Shown piece after piece: positions 37,101 through 49,100 of a stretch of DNA of 64,000 nt. The notes under the pieces were generated by a model, which was not told the DNA's origin, made no database searches, and saw only the letters and a list, made by a program, of their open reading frames with translations. Location of the stretch: positions 62,001 to 126,000 of the forward strand of contig WBMZ01000358.1 in the NCBI GenBank assembly GCA_013400975.1, read 5' to 3'. The stretch's first letter is position 1, and the number at the start of each line of letters is the position of its first letter. Position numbers and translations under genes: made by a program. The DNA is from Atrichornis clamosus. Taxonomy: Eukaryota > Chordata > Aves > Passeriformes > Menuridae.

Positions 37101-40100
37101 ATTCCTTACATTAAAAAAAAAACCAAACAGCAATTCCTTTGCATTTCTGCTTACATAATGTAAGCAGAACACAAGTATAAAGTAAACTCCATTTTGAATA
37201 TATTGGTGCTCTTTCTCATGTCTCCTGTGCTGCAAAGCTGCAGACTGACAGACTCCAAATATTCTACATAGGATTAATTGCACAGCATTATAGCTGGCTA
37301 AATGCTAATTGCCGAGTCTAAGCTGGGCAATCAGTCTAGTTATCTCTGCTTCCCAAGAGCTATCAGTGAAAGAAAGGTTCATATCTGAACACCGTTCATC
37401 TGTCTCTCCAGTGTTTAACCTGGAATGGAGTGTCTGCTTGTCAGTGATGACTGCAGGGGAAGCCTGGGTAACTTAGGACAGGCACCCACATTTCATTTAG
37501 GCAGTCCTACTCAGGTGAGAAGGCCACCAGCTTCTCTCCCATGTGGTGAGCTGATTGGGAGGCTGTTATCAGAGGTACCACATACATGACTCTCATTTAG
37601 TTATCAGGCCATGTAGGAGGAAAGGAAGTGCATCTCTGCACATGGTCAGACATTTCCCATTGCAAAATCCTGTCCCAGATACCTGCCATTTTATGAAGAG
37701 TTAAGTATTTGGAGTGCCCAATGCTAGGTTGCCTCAGGCTGGTTGGTAAGTTAGTTTTGAAAACAGTAGGCAACTGTATTGCCTATTTCCAAAAGCAAAA
37801 AAAATCTGCATGGAGTTGGGATAGAAAGACACTCACATGTGGGTTTGGGCAGGCATCAAGCCATTCTTTTGTCTGATTTTAAAATCTGTAATTTACTCAG
37901 TACTAATTAGTGCACTCTTTCTTGCTACACTCCTTCCAAAAGGCTCAGCCAGTCACAGCCCACAAGACAGCCACTACAAAGAGCCCAGTGAGCTGGGCTG
38001 CCACAGAAATCCTCATATGGGGCTGGCAGCCCAAGCAGAGGCTTCATAATCCTGAGCACTGGTTGCTAACAACATGTAGGAGCAGGCTGCAGGCCTTATA
38101 ATGAGCCCTAAGTTTTTGTTGGTTTAATTTCCTTTGCAGTTTGGGCTGTGGGCTGTTATAATCCTGTGAATTCCTTGCATAATGAAATTTTAGAGAGAAA
38201 CTTCTATGTAACTGAATTCTACTTTTACATTGGCTCAGTTCCTAAAGCAATGTGATCACGACCTGAAACAGGAGGGCATTTAACAATGATTTTATAATGA
38301 CATTCCTTGAATAAATAAGTTTGAGAAAAAAAAATCAAGAGAGGATTCTGGAGCAAAATCCAAAGGTAAAGCAGCATCCTCCAACGAAAATAAGAAAAAA
38401 GAAGGCCTCAAGATCATAGCCAAAGACACACTGGAAAAACAAAAGAAACAAAATCAGGCAAGCATGCACAGAGAATAAGGATGAGAAAACAGTTTTTTCC
38501 CAACTTTGCACTTTGTCCTACTATAATTTTCTGCTGGACATACACGCCTGGGTACAATCTGTGCATTAAGGTAATTTGCTCTCCACCAGATAAAAAGCAG
38601 CAGGAAAATAAATAGTTACTCCTGGTCTTGAACAAGAATCAATAGGAGTTGTGGAAAATACCTCTAAGTAGTGAAGTACTTCTTCCAGCTTCACAAATCA
38701 ACAATAAAAACATAACCATGAAGTCTACACTGTAGCAGAATCCCAGGTGGTTAACAACCTGAATAACCCAAATCAAACCAGTAACCAGAAGAAATTACTG
38801 CAAAAGGGTAATATTAAAATGGATCAGTTGGTTAAAGAAATATAGATCTTGAAAATGTCTACCTGCTTCAGAGAAAATAGGTTATTCTATAGCAGATTTC
38901 CTGGACAGGGAGTGTATTCAATTGCTGCAAGGACCTTCACTGGAAAAGACCATAAAATCTTGCTGTTTTGACAGGAAAACCTGCGCTGTGGCTGGGAGCT
39001 GTCCAGACTGTCACAGCATGGGGGACTTGCAATATATTATGCAGCATATATGGAAGACTTTAATTTTAAATAGGTCACCCACAAACACAAAAAGAAAAAC
39101 AAGGCCTTATGAAACTGAACATTTACTGAACATAGTAATGAACATAGAACATTTCTGGATCTCTAGGTGCTCCTTAATTTGATGAAACAGGCACTGTAAG
39201 TTATTTTGTATAAAAATGATATGATTTTTTTATGTTTTAGTTTTTCTTAGTACTCCTGAGAAGATCTGACCTTTAAAAGCTATCCCAAACTAAATGTTTC
39301 CATGTTTAGATTTCAAAAAGAACACTGATTTTTATTCATCCTGTACACTCACTATTTCCACAAAAATATTTCTCCCCTGGGCAAAGTGCCTGTATCACTG
39401 TTCACCTGACACATGATCTGTGCCTTACCTGGAACTGTCAAAAAGAAGCATTTAAAGGTAGGAACTGAACAAAGCTACAGGTCAGCTTGAAAACTATTAT
39501 GAGATGTTTTTAAAACACCAATAATTAAAACAACTAGTGGGGGATTTTTCCATCAGTCCTTTCGGATCTCCAATTTCAAGCTCTTTTCCCAGCCAGAAGG
39601 AATAAAAATGTTTCGATGCTGAAAATTAAATCCAGGACTGGCATGTTATCACTTGGCTCCAGAAGCTTTTAGAAGAGCACTGAATACGAGAAAACTCTTG
39701 ATAAAATCATGAGAGTTTGCAATATTGACAGTGAACCTGCAGCCCCTTGAATGTGAGGCTGGTCTCTGATGTCTGGGCAAGTGAGATGCCTCAAGCCTCT
39801 CTTTGCAAGAAAGAAATTTTCAGCCTTGGGCTTTTCAGAGTAGAGACACATTGGTTGCTGGGAAGCCTTGCAGTAGCTCCAGTATGTTTTGGGTTGAAAA
39901 GGACTGAAGTTATAATTTTCCTAACTGCCTTGTGAGATTGTTTGTCCTGTCTTCCTACATCATTTTGGTGCCCCCATATCCTAGCTTTAGAAGGACAACT
40001 CAGAGAAATTATTCTTGTTTCCAGGTTCAGATTTTTGGTCACCTTAACAACCACCTGTCTCAAGGCAAACTCTGTGTGTTGAGACTATGATACAAGTGTG

Positions 40101-41096
40101 AGAAACAGAAAAGAGTTTGAAAAGTATCATCCCTGTTTAAAAGCTGTGGCTTTGGACATGACATGAGATTTGGAGATTTGAGGCACATGCTGTTCCAGTA
40201 CTGCAGATTTCACTTCTTTTTCTTTACATTTTCTGCCTGATCAGCGATGAACAGACAACCTAGCTAGTTTGTAGCTAGATGGTAAATAAGGTTAGGTTTC
40301 TTTATTCACATGGCAAATAGGTGTCAAACAATTCTAGTAGCTGGTGAAGTAGTTTGTTGCCATGCTGGAGACATCCAGCTATTTTGTTAGCTTGCTTTTC
40401 TAGCTGGCAGAAACAGAAAAAATTGGTAGGTGATACACTTTCTATCCAGACAGGGATGATTATGGTCATCCATCATTACTCTGTCAGTCCAGCTCCTACC
40501 ACATCTTCTGCTATGCCAACCACAGAGAAAAATTATCTGACTGCTTTGTTGCAAGCAATGGATGTTGTGAAAGAAAGATGCTGGGTGGCAAAATGGCTTA
40601 ATGCACAATGGTCATGAATGGCATCGAGCCGGCACTATGGCATTAGTAACAGGAGTGGCATCATGTGAACTCAGCAAAAGGGAAAGAACAAATCACACTC
40701 CCCACCGACACTACAACATGGGGAAGCATTTAAAAATGAAAATAAAATATCCCAGACCTCAAAGAAATGAGAGAAAGATTTCATTTGCCATTCCTTCCAA
40801 AATAAATCTGATTCCTTATTGATTAAAGAACTGTATTCTTTTTCTAGTTAGAGGTACATCTTTATTTTCTGTTTGGTTCAAAGCAGTAGAACATACCCTC
40901 AGTCTCCAACAGAAAATTTTATATCAAAAAGCTCTCATCTTTACTGCAGCAAGAATCATCAGGCATCTGACACAGCAGTAATCTTCCCTTTGGAAAGGAG
41001 GGTTACTTTCTTCTACATCTGCCAATTATGCATCCTCCAGATTAACCCAAACACCAGCAATTAAATAGAAATAGCAGCACCTTTTTCTATAGATCA
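31123..41096. other. Long unassigned AT-rich stretch
   Basis: About 10 kb without a recognisable gene or transposon, the longest such interval on this side of the window. Small features are an A/C-alternating run at about 32806-32826, an AT/GT run at 35228-35247, a T-run at 35461-35470 and a GC-richer patch at 35560-35710. Open frames reach 129 codons (35513-35902 minus strand) with no family motif. Low repeat content over 10 kb may mean old, possibly constrained sequence. Confidence 0.5.
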
Positions 41097-41273
41097 CTCA
41101 ATCATAGAATAAGCTGAGTTGGAAGGGATCCACAACATCAAGTCCAATTCCCAGCCCTGCACAGCACCATTCCAATAGTCACACCATGTGCCTGAAACTG
41201 TTGTCCAAAGGTGTATTGAACTCTGTCAGACTTGGTGTTGTGACCACTTCCCTGGGGAGCCTGATGCATGTAC
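41097..41273 (-). mobile_element. Short CR1 LINE 3' fragment (minus strand)
   Basis: The left edge reads AATCATAGAATAAGCTGAGT, then TGGAAGGGATCCACAACATC, AAGTCCAATTCCCAGCCCTG and GAACTCTGTCAGACTTGGTG, ending near CCCTGGGGAGCCTGATGCAT. This is the complement of the same CR1 3' end found at 10200-10358, so the two copies belong to one subfamily. Only about 175 bp remain and no enzyme domain is present. Confidence 0.92.
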
Positions 41274-44144
41274 CTCTACACATTATTTATTGAATCACAA
41301 ATAAAAGTTTTCTGCTCTTGGCCTCTTCAACCAGTGAGACTTGAGCTGAAAAGTCAGCTAGGTGACCAAGAAACTTTCTTTCTAAAACACAGTCTGTCAA
41401 AACATCTGTGGTTCTGCAATAGGCCAGGGCAGGTAGTACTAATTGCACTAGTTGCTTTAAGTCAGCTGCTCATCAACACCCACCTGCAGGTTAGGGTTCT
41501 AGTATATGTACCATTGCAGCAGCTATATTAGGGCAGGATTACAAAAATCAAGGCTTCTAGAATTATTCTTTTTTAATTAGACTAAATTATTCCATTCTAC
41601 TTTACTTCACTTTCATGGTTATTACTGAGTCGAGCTGGCACTATGGCTCTAAACAGCTTGTCTAGTCCAAGTTGATCACCTTGACTCTTTTCCTACCTGG
41701 ACATAGACTCAGCCTAACCCATCACATTGGTCTCAGATATCCAGTGGAGGGTGGGATAAACTGTTCTAAGCCCTCTTGCTTTTGGACTAAACTCTGCTTC
41801 TATTGACTAGAGAAAAAGCATAGCTTAGATTGCAATACAGATTTTAATCTGTTAAAGGAGACATGATACACACTACCTGCTGTTTGCAACCTGCTTCAAT
41901 CTTTTTTGAGTAAACACTTTAAAACTGAGGATTGTTGAGGGAGGGGATAGGAATAGGGCTAGAAAGGAAACAAAAAGCATTGCTGGTAAAGACCAGCTCT
42001 TGAGTCTGCTGAGGGACTGGCTTGAAGAAAAAACAAAAACCCAGCCTTTTCTGCTTCTACCTGTACCAGTGTTCAATTATTCATTAACAGTCCTGAGTTA
42101 AGTTATTAAGAACATGTCTGTTGAGGAGGGCAGCGTATGGTAACACAATTAAACATGCCTGGAGTTCACCAGAGGTGGCAAGAAGAACAGTAAGAGTGGA
42201 ATAAGAAGAAAAACTTAGTAAAAGATAGACTCTCCTGTACTATTTTTCATTTCAGAGTTACTCTGAACTGGCAAAATATTCATATATACAGCCTTCTTTC
42301 TATTTCAGTGAATCTGCATCAACAGTGTCAGCTGAGGATCTGACCCATGCTGAGTTATTTTCCTTAGGCAGTAATCACTTAATGTGCAGCACTTTGTTAC
42401 TTTGCATCAGACCCTTTTAGCCTGCTCTTTTGTTTGTATTTCACACAGGCCAAAGGGTGTGTTTGATGTTCTATGGTGAAACAACAAGAAACTTGGAGGA
42501 AACCATGTTTAAAAAAATCATAACAGAGTTACTTTACTTCCAAAAAACAAGCGAGACACCTATGTTTCCTTGTGCATAGGGCATGCCGTGTCTTCTGCAC
42601 TGCTTAACATGTCATGGCTAAAGTATCCTCTAGTATTAGAAGAACATGGATAGAATTGTCCCAGACTGTCAACAATGATTTCCTACTTGGGTCTAGCTCT
42701 CACGTGCCAGCACAGCCAATGCCACCATCCACACACCTCCACAGATTAACTGAAGACAGAAGTGTCAAGCATCTGCTCTAAATCCAGAGCCCCTTGACAG
42801 CAAAGGGACACTGACACATCCAGTACTATCTAAAATGGGTGAAAATTGTCTTTGCAACTGCCTTTTAAGCGCAGAGGGAACACATTAGCAGATGGCAGTC
42901 TTTAAGGCAGCTGATGGTAGGATGATGGAGCATGGAGACATTAACAGACAAGCATTTCTCAGGAATACAGAAAGTGAGGATCAGTAATTTAATTGTGACA
43001 TCTCTCTTTTTGCTGCTACATGCAAATTCCACAGCTTTTCCTTGTAGTACCTGCCAACAGGTGAGATGCAGCATTCCCCTGAACTGCTGCCTCTGCAAGT
43101 AACAAAAGCCTTCAAAACTCATCCAAGTGTTTCAGTAAGAGCTACCTATCATTTTATAATCATTTTCTCTTACCCTGACACAAACTGTGCTATCCTTTTT
43201 CAACTCTCTTTCCACATTTCTTTCTTTTTTTCCTTGTGATCTTTTTGTGATGTTCTAACAGAACTGCAACTGCATATTGTATCAGTGTAATTCAGCAGAC
43301 TGAATATTCTGCATAAAACACAATTGGTGAGTTTGCCTAAATAATAAAGATAACTGATTTAAGATATAATTATAGATCATATGTTAATAAAAATAGCACT
43401 GTAATATGTAAAATCAGCTTCAAGCATTTATATAACATGCAAATATACTTCATACACAAGTGAAACTATTGAAATAAAAACACTGTCTCAAACTCCACCC
43501 TTCTTAGAAGGTGAAAGGAGGTCTTTTATTTCAAGCAGCCAGAGTTCATTATTTTAGTAGAGGACAAAGAATATGTTTTTAAAAATAGTTTAAGTAACAA
43601 CAGTTTTTCTACTGCTTATGAACCTAAAAACTAGAGGGCAGCAAGAGAGAGAAAGAGACTTTGGAAAAATAAGTTTCATCATTTTGGCACCATCCTTCAA
43701 ATTGCTCTTCTCATAACAAAAACTTAAACCATAACTCATGGATGTTGCAGAGTGGAATGAGAAAGCACTATTACCTACTCAATAAATTCAAGACAAGTCT
43801 CTTGAGTTCTTGACTGGCTCTGCTAAAACATTAATTTTAGTCATTTATGACTCTCTGCTTAAAAACTCTGTGTTAAAAAGGCTGGTGCATCTTGAGAGGT
43901 TTTGATGAGAATATAAATTTGGCTGGTAGAATGAACAGTAATGATATTGAAAGTTTCTCTAGGGCATGTAGTTTGGTGTCATGCAAATATTTGGTCAAGA
44001 AAATAAGGGAACACAAAGTCAACTGGCCAGACATTAATTTATTAAAATCTGATTAATTGGTCTCAAAGTACAGCAGTGAATTATTATCATGTATGAAGAC
44101 TGTAACAAAGCATTTGTTATTTTCTTCTATTTAGTAGAAAGAAA
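41274..44144. other. Unassigned AT-rich DNA
   Basis: No gene or repeat was recognised. Open frames are at most 87 codons with no motif. Confidence 0.5.
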
Positions 44145-44245
44145 TTCATAGCATCACAGAATTATGTGTTGAAAGGGACCACAGTAGGTCATCTGCTCCA
44201 ATCTTCTGCTCAGAGCAGTGTCAGCTGCGAAATCAGAAATGCTGC
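44145..44245 (-). mobile_element. CR1 LINE 3' scrap (minus strand)
   Basis: The segment begins AGCATCACAGAATTATGTGT and continues TTGAAAGGGACCACAGTAGG, TCATCTGCTCCAATCTTCTG, CTCAGAGCAGTGTCAGCTG. This is the complement of a CR1 3' tail of a subfamily different from its right-hand neighbour. The right boundary is vague. Together with the plus-strand CR1 that starts about 140 bp away it forms a head-to-head pair. Confidence 0.7.
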
Positions 44246-44327
44246 TACTAATGAAGATTGGACAATTACACAGAACTCAAAGGCATTTAAAGACTGGGGG
44301 CAAACAGCTTGTTTAGATCTATTTGAA

Positions 44328-44380
44328 GATGGATGGATGGATGGATGGATGGATGGATGGATGGATGGATGGACGGATGG
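44328..44380. repeat. GGAT tetranucleotide microsatellite
   Basis: About 13 copies of GGAT over 53 bp, with one interruption (GGAC) near the right end. It lies immediately upstream of a CR1 copy. Frames running through it encode WMDG or SIHP repeats and are artefacts. Length polymorphism between individuals is likely. Confidence 0.97.
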
Positions 44381-44384
44381 AAGT

Positions 44385-45196
44385 TCAAGTGGAGTATAAG
44401 AGTCGAGTGGCTGATACACTTGAGGGCTGTACTGCCATTCAGCAGGACACTGATAGGCTGGAGAGTTGGGCCAGTGCATGGTCCTGTACCTGGGGAGGAA
44501 TAACCCCAAATACCAGCACAGGCTGGGGGCTTACCTGCTGGAGAGCAGCTCTGCTGAGAAGGACCTGTCAGTATTGGTGGGTGATAAGTTGACCATGAGC
44601 CGGCAGTGTGTCCTTGTGGGCAGGAGGGCCAGTGGTATCCTGAAGTGCCTCGGGAAGAGTGTGGACAGCAGGTCAAGGGACGTGATCTTCCACCTCTGCT
44701 CAGCCCTGTTGAGGCCACATCTGGAGTGCTGTGTTCATTCTGGGCTCTTCAGTGCAAGAAATACAAGGATCTACTGGAGAGGGTCCAATGGACATCACAA
44801 AGATGGTGGTGGGAGGAGAGACTGCAGGAGCTGGGCCTGTTCAGTCTGGAGAAGACTGAGAGGGGATCTCATCAATGCATGTAAATGTCTCAAAGGTGGG
44901 TCCCCAGAGGATGGTGCCAGGCTCTTTTCAGTGGTACCCAGCGACAGGACGAGGAGCAATGGCCATAAACAAAAACACAAGAAGTTCCAGCTCAGTCAGA
45001 GGAAGAACTTTACACTGAGGGTGGCAGAGCACTGGAACTGGCTGCCCATGGAGGACCAGGGATCGCCCTCTCCGGAGACATTCAAAACCCACTTTGACAC
45101 ATTCCTGTGTCACCTGCTCCAGGTGACCCTGCCTGGGCATGGGAGTTGGACTGGATGATCTCCGGTCCTTCCAACCCTAACAATTCTGTGATTTTT
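44385..45196 (+). mobile_element. CR1 LINE 3' end (plus strand)
   Basis: A 5'-truncated CR1 of about 810 bp. It starts within ORF2 just after the RT core (a [19 protein letters not shown] block) and ends with the CR1 tail GGACTGGATGATCTCCGGTC, CTTCCAACCCTAACAATTCT, GTGATT. The 3' end is sharp at about 45196, and AT-rich sequence containing an unrelated direct repeat follows. A short deletion removes the usual MKFNKAK block between the first two ORF2 blocks. It is one of the better preserved copies here. Confidence 0.93.
44466..45158 (+). pseudogene. CR1 ORF2 C-terminal remnant (230 codons, open)
   Basis: The longest open frame in the window. It encodes the post-RT C-terminal part of CR1 ORF2: [72 protein letters not shown], then a QRKNFTLRVAEHWNWLP block. 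A frame change lies in the middle (about 44755-44855), where the reading differs from the expected ERVQ-type sequence, then the correct frame resumes at RRLRGDLI. The initiator methionine is internal to the ancestral protein. No endonuclease or RT core is present, so it has no enzymatic function. Its openness probably reflects youth, not selection. Confidence 0.88.
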
Positions 45197-45226
45197 TCCT
45201 GATAGATAAAATTACATGCTGGTATA

Positions 45227-45487
45227 CAAGAAAACAGTTCACTGTATAAAAGATTCATCCAAGGATTGTAGCCAGGTCTTTCAGACTTAACATCTATTAC
45301 TCCAGTGGTTAAGAAACCAGGATTTCATTAGTTTTTAAATCTACCAGCTAAATAGGTATTAAAAACTATTTCTGCAGATGATTTTGAATTAGTTATTTTA
45401 TTCCCCAAGGAATTCTGAAATTTCATATCACACAGGAGAAATTGAAAACAAATAAATGTCTGAGAAGAATTTGATTAATTAACAAAA
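45227..45487 (+). repeat. Direct repeat copy 1 (unassigned ~260-bp duplication)
   Basis: This segment aligns over its whole length with 45937-46196 in the same orientation. Shared blocks include GGATTGTAGC, ATCTATTACT, TTAAGAAA, AAGGAATTCTGAA, ACAAATAAA, AGAAGAATT and ATTAATTAACAAAA. By eye the copies differ at roughly a quarter to a third of positions, with few indels, so the duplication is old. It starts about 30 bp after the 3' end of a CR1 copy. I do not recognise it as a known transposon. Confidence 0.85.
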
Positions 45488-45936
45488 GGCAGGAACCTAG
45501 ACAGCATTTGAAGTTGATGTGGAGGCAACAGCCAAACCTGAGCAGTAAATGCTCCAAGTGTAAGATTAGCCAGACAGACTGATCATCACCTCACTAGTGT
45601 AGACATCAGAATATTGATTATTACAAACTCTATATTTGCTACCAAGATATCAAGTACTCTGCTGATTTCTGGTGACAGGGAAAGTTAAATGACGACAAAA
45701 TCCCAGTCCATAACACTGACATGAAGGACAATTTATTTTTTTTTCAATCTAACATAAAAAACCTGAAAAAAACCACAGTGGCTGGAGACTGAGGGAAATT
45801 AGATTTGCATTGGCAATGAGGCATAAATTTACAATATTGAAAGTAATTATAAGGGGCAATATAGAATGATTTACAGTGGGTTTGCTATATTAAATCACAT
45901 TCTAAGCACTAGGCTTTTGTTAAAACAGGAATTGCT
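45488..45936. other. Unique sequence between the direct repeats
   Basis: About 450 bp of AT-rich sequence with a T-run near 45735. No open frame above 60 codons, no transposase or polymerase motif and no recognisable repeat was seen. Confidence 0.5.
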
Positions 45937-46196
45937 CAAGTGACATTCTATTATATAAAGGACTCAGCTAGAGGATTGTAGCTAGCTTTTTTTAATTTGT
46001 AATCTATTACTTTAGTGTTTAAGAAATGGAGTTATTAATTTTAAAATCAACTAGCCAAGAAACTATTAGAAATTATTTCTGTACAAGAGTTAAAATCAGT
46101 TCTTTCATTCCACAAGGAATTCTGAAGTTTCGTATTGTTCAGTAAAAAATCTGAAGACAAATAAACATCTCAGAAGAATTCAATTAATTAACAAAA
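45937..46196 (+). repeat. Direct repeat copy 2 (unassigned ~260-bp duplication)
   Basis: Partner of 45227-45487, offset by about 710 bp, with about 450 bp between the copies. Homology ends at ATTAATTAACAAAA on the right and fades near CAAG on the left. If each copy is extended a few bases, both begin TGCT and end CA, which would be compatible with LTR-like ends. However, no target-site duplication, primer-binding site or polypurine tract was found, so an old tandem duplication is the simpler reading. Confidence 0.85.
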
Positions 46197-49100
46197 CCCA
46201 TCATTTCAATTTTGTCAAAGTATCTCAGATTTCAGCATTCTGGCTCAATTCACTTATATTCTTTTAATAAAATGTTAAAGAGACTATATTATCTTTACTA
46301 AGTCAAATCAAATTGATATAAATATTTCAATATTGTCAAAGAGAAACATTAAACATCCCCATTCTCCCATCACAGAAAGTTCCATGAAACATTAGATTTC
46401 AAAAGAACTATTGTTCTGGAGAAAGCTGTTCTTCATCAATCCTGCCTGATACAGTTAACATCTTATTAAATTCTTGCCCAATTAATACTATCTAAACCTA
46501 ACCATCATTACTGCTGTAAGAGACACTAAGCCCAAGAAGAAATTACAACATCAACAGGACAAAAGAAAACAATAGACTGAACCATGAATAAAGTGAACTG
46601 AGAATTCTAGTCTCCCATAGTAATTTTCCCTATTTCTCCATTTTTGCCTTTTTCCATTTTCTAATATATTCCCTTAACCCTAGTTTTGTCCTGTTTGCCA
46701 TTTCTCTATTCTCCAATGATGCAATAAGTCCTAATAGATCCTATATATTTGTGTTGCCTTCCTGTCTTCTCCAAACACCTTTCCCATTCCACCATTTTTG
46801 AAATCTTTCAAAAACTCCCCCCAACCTTCCCCATTGTCATTCCAGCATTTTACTTAGATTCCTTCCTTTCCTACTGTCATCCCACAGGCTAAGATGGCAT
46901 TCCATAGGTTTTCTCTCCTCCCTCCGTGCCAGCTGGTGTCTCTTTTTCTTCCCATTTTCTAGAAGAACCAGCCTGACTCTCATGCTGCGCAGCAACACAC
47001 CAGCAAAAGAAGATACATATATTTTTGCTGTTGGCTTTTCTCCCATTGACTAGGATAAATACAGTGCTCCTGCAGCACAACAGCCTGAGCTGATCTGGTA
47101 CATATTTATAAGCTGACAACCAGCACAGAGCAAAGAGACAAATGGGCTGTCTTCAGTAGCATTAGACAACAGTTTTATTGGTGTTTTTTTGTTGGTTTGG
47201 GGGTTTTTTATGCAGTGTTGAATGTGAGTGCTGTCCTTGCTGTGTAATTGGCACCTATAGGCCCCCCACAAGATCTTGCAGAGCAGTGTGGGAAGGGCAG
47301 CACAGGGCAGACTGCTGTGAGGGGAACAGGAGGGGAGTCAGAAATTATCCTGGAAGACACTCTGAATAAGTATAAGCAGAAAGGAAGCCTCTGCCATTGT
47401 CTCAGAAGTACCTAAGGAATGAGAGGCTCAGCAAGGCTTGAGGTTGGAAGGTGCAGAGGTCTCTTGGACAGTGCTGGGAAGACTTGGCAGTTGTCTTTTG
47501 GAGAAGGAGGCTAAACCCAGGTCAAAACTGCATTATGGTGTTTTGGTGGAGGCTGACCTGCGACACAGGAGCCATGAATAAATGGAGAGAGCTGCAGCAC
47601 AAGTTCTAGTATAGAGAGCAAAGCTGAGCTGTGGGATATGGGTGTTTCTGGGTTTGTTTGTAGCTACCGAGTGACCAGCAGGCTCTTAAGGTTTGGTGGT
47701 AGCTTGCCCTAGAGTTAGAATGTTTGAAAGGGACTGATATCAACCTTCAAGAGAGTGCAGTCACAGCCCAAATAGCTGTTTATTGCTGGCTTGACATTAG
47801 CTGGCAGAGGTTCATAAACAGGTGACAGGTATCACCAAAAAGAGTAAGGAAGAGCAGGAACCAAACCATGGTCCTGCTGTTCCTCCCCCAAAGGTGGGGA
47901 AGCAGGGGAGCAATTGCAGTTGCATCACTGTTAAAGCAAGCTAAAGACCAGGCAGCAGGTCAAAACAGAACACACCTTTTGACCGCCTTGCACTGCTCTT
48001 CAGTACAAAAAAAATAAGATGTAACAAAAAGCCTAGGGAGTCTGGGTTTTAATCCAAAGCCTTGGATAAAACTTCTTATCAATAAAGCAGAGCAATAAGG
48101 TGAAACAAACTATAAAAAATGTCTTGGGCTTTCCTCTCCTCTAATTCATTTCCTGAGCTTGCTCCTGTGAATTGGCACTCCCTGGTCCCCAAGGACCTCA
48201 CCAGAAAAAAAGACAATAGATGAATGTTAAAACCAGGAGTCAAGACAATGGGTTCATAATATGCGTGCAGACCATTAAACCCAGACCCCAAATTAATTCC
48301 CAGGTGTTCAGGCTCCCCTCTCTTGCAGCTAGCAAAGAGAAGTTGTTTTAGGAAATTTCTTCATAATGGATTTCAATTGTTATACAAAGGTATCGAAAAA
48401 TTTCAGATTTCAACAATAGACTTAAAATACAACATTTTTTTTTGATGGAAGTTTTGTCCACCTCCCACTCATACTCCCTGGCAAATAACTGTTACGTACA
48501 AAAAAATTCACTTCAAAGAAAATAATTTTGTTTTAAATCCTTTAAGCTTTTGTAAATTTCTTTCTTTTGCTAAGTAGTACCACATCTAATGCAACATAGT
48601 CATATTTCAGGCAGAAATAAACACTGAGGAAAGTTAATAAATTATATTCTGCAAAAAATAATTGTTTATAAAATTCTAGGTATAGTTTGTTAGTAAGGGC
48701 AATAGATGCAAGTATGATAACATTATCCGTAGTTTCTAGCTGATATTTCTCTTTCCCACAGTTTAGGTAGCATCTTTTATTCAATTTAATTTCTTTTCTG
48801 TAAATAGGTAAATTATTTCTCATAGACAAGGTGCAAAATATCTTTATTAATTTTAGTCTTTGTTATTAGGTAGCTCTACTGTAATCACTTTTTAAAAGGT
48901 TGATTGAAACAAAATGGAAGATGAATTGGCCTGTTGGAAATAAACCTCAGTGTAGAAAGCCACAGATTAAGGCATCTTGAAAAGGCAAGTTCAAGAAAAT
49001 TGAAGGCTTCCCTTTTTGCAGTCTTGATCCAGTTGACCTCTATTAATGAAGAAATGGAATTTAGATATAGAAATCTATTTTTCATAGTTCTGAAACAAAC

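Noticed and set aside
44210..44718. Open frames with repeating SIHP or WMDG residues
   Set aside because: They arise from the GGAT microsatellite and from the antisense of a CR1 copy.
45217..46200. Complete small LTR retrotransposon bounded by the two direct repeats
   Set aside because: TGCT...CA ends can be drawn, but the flanks (TTACA and TCATT) do not match and no primer-binding site or polypurine tract is seen. It is kept only as one possible explanation of the repeat.
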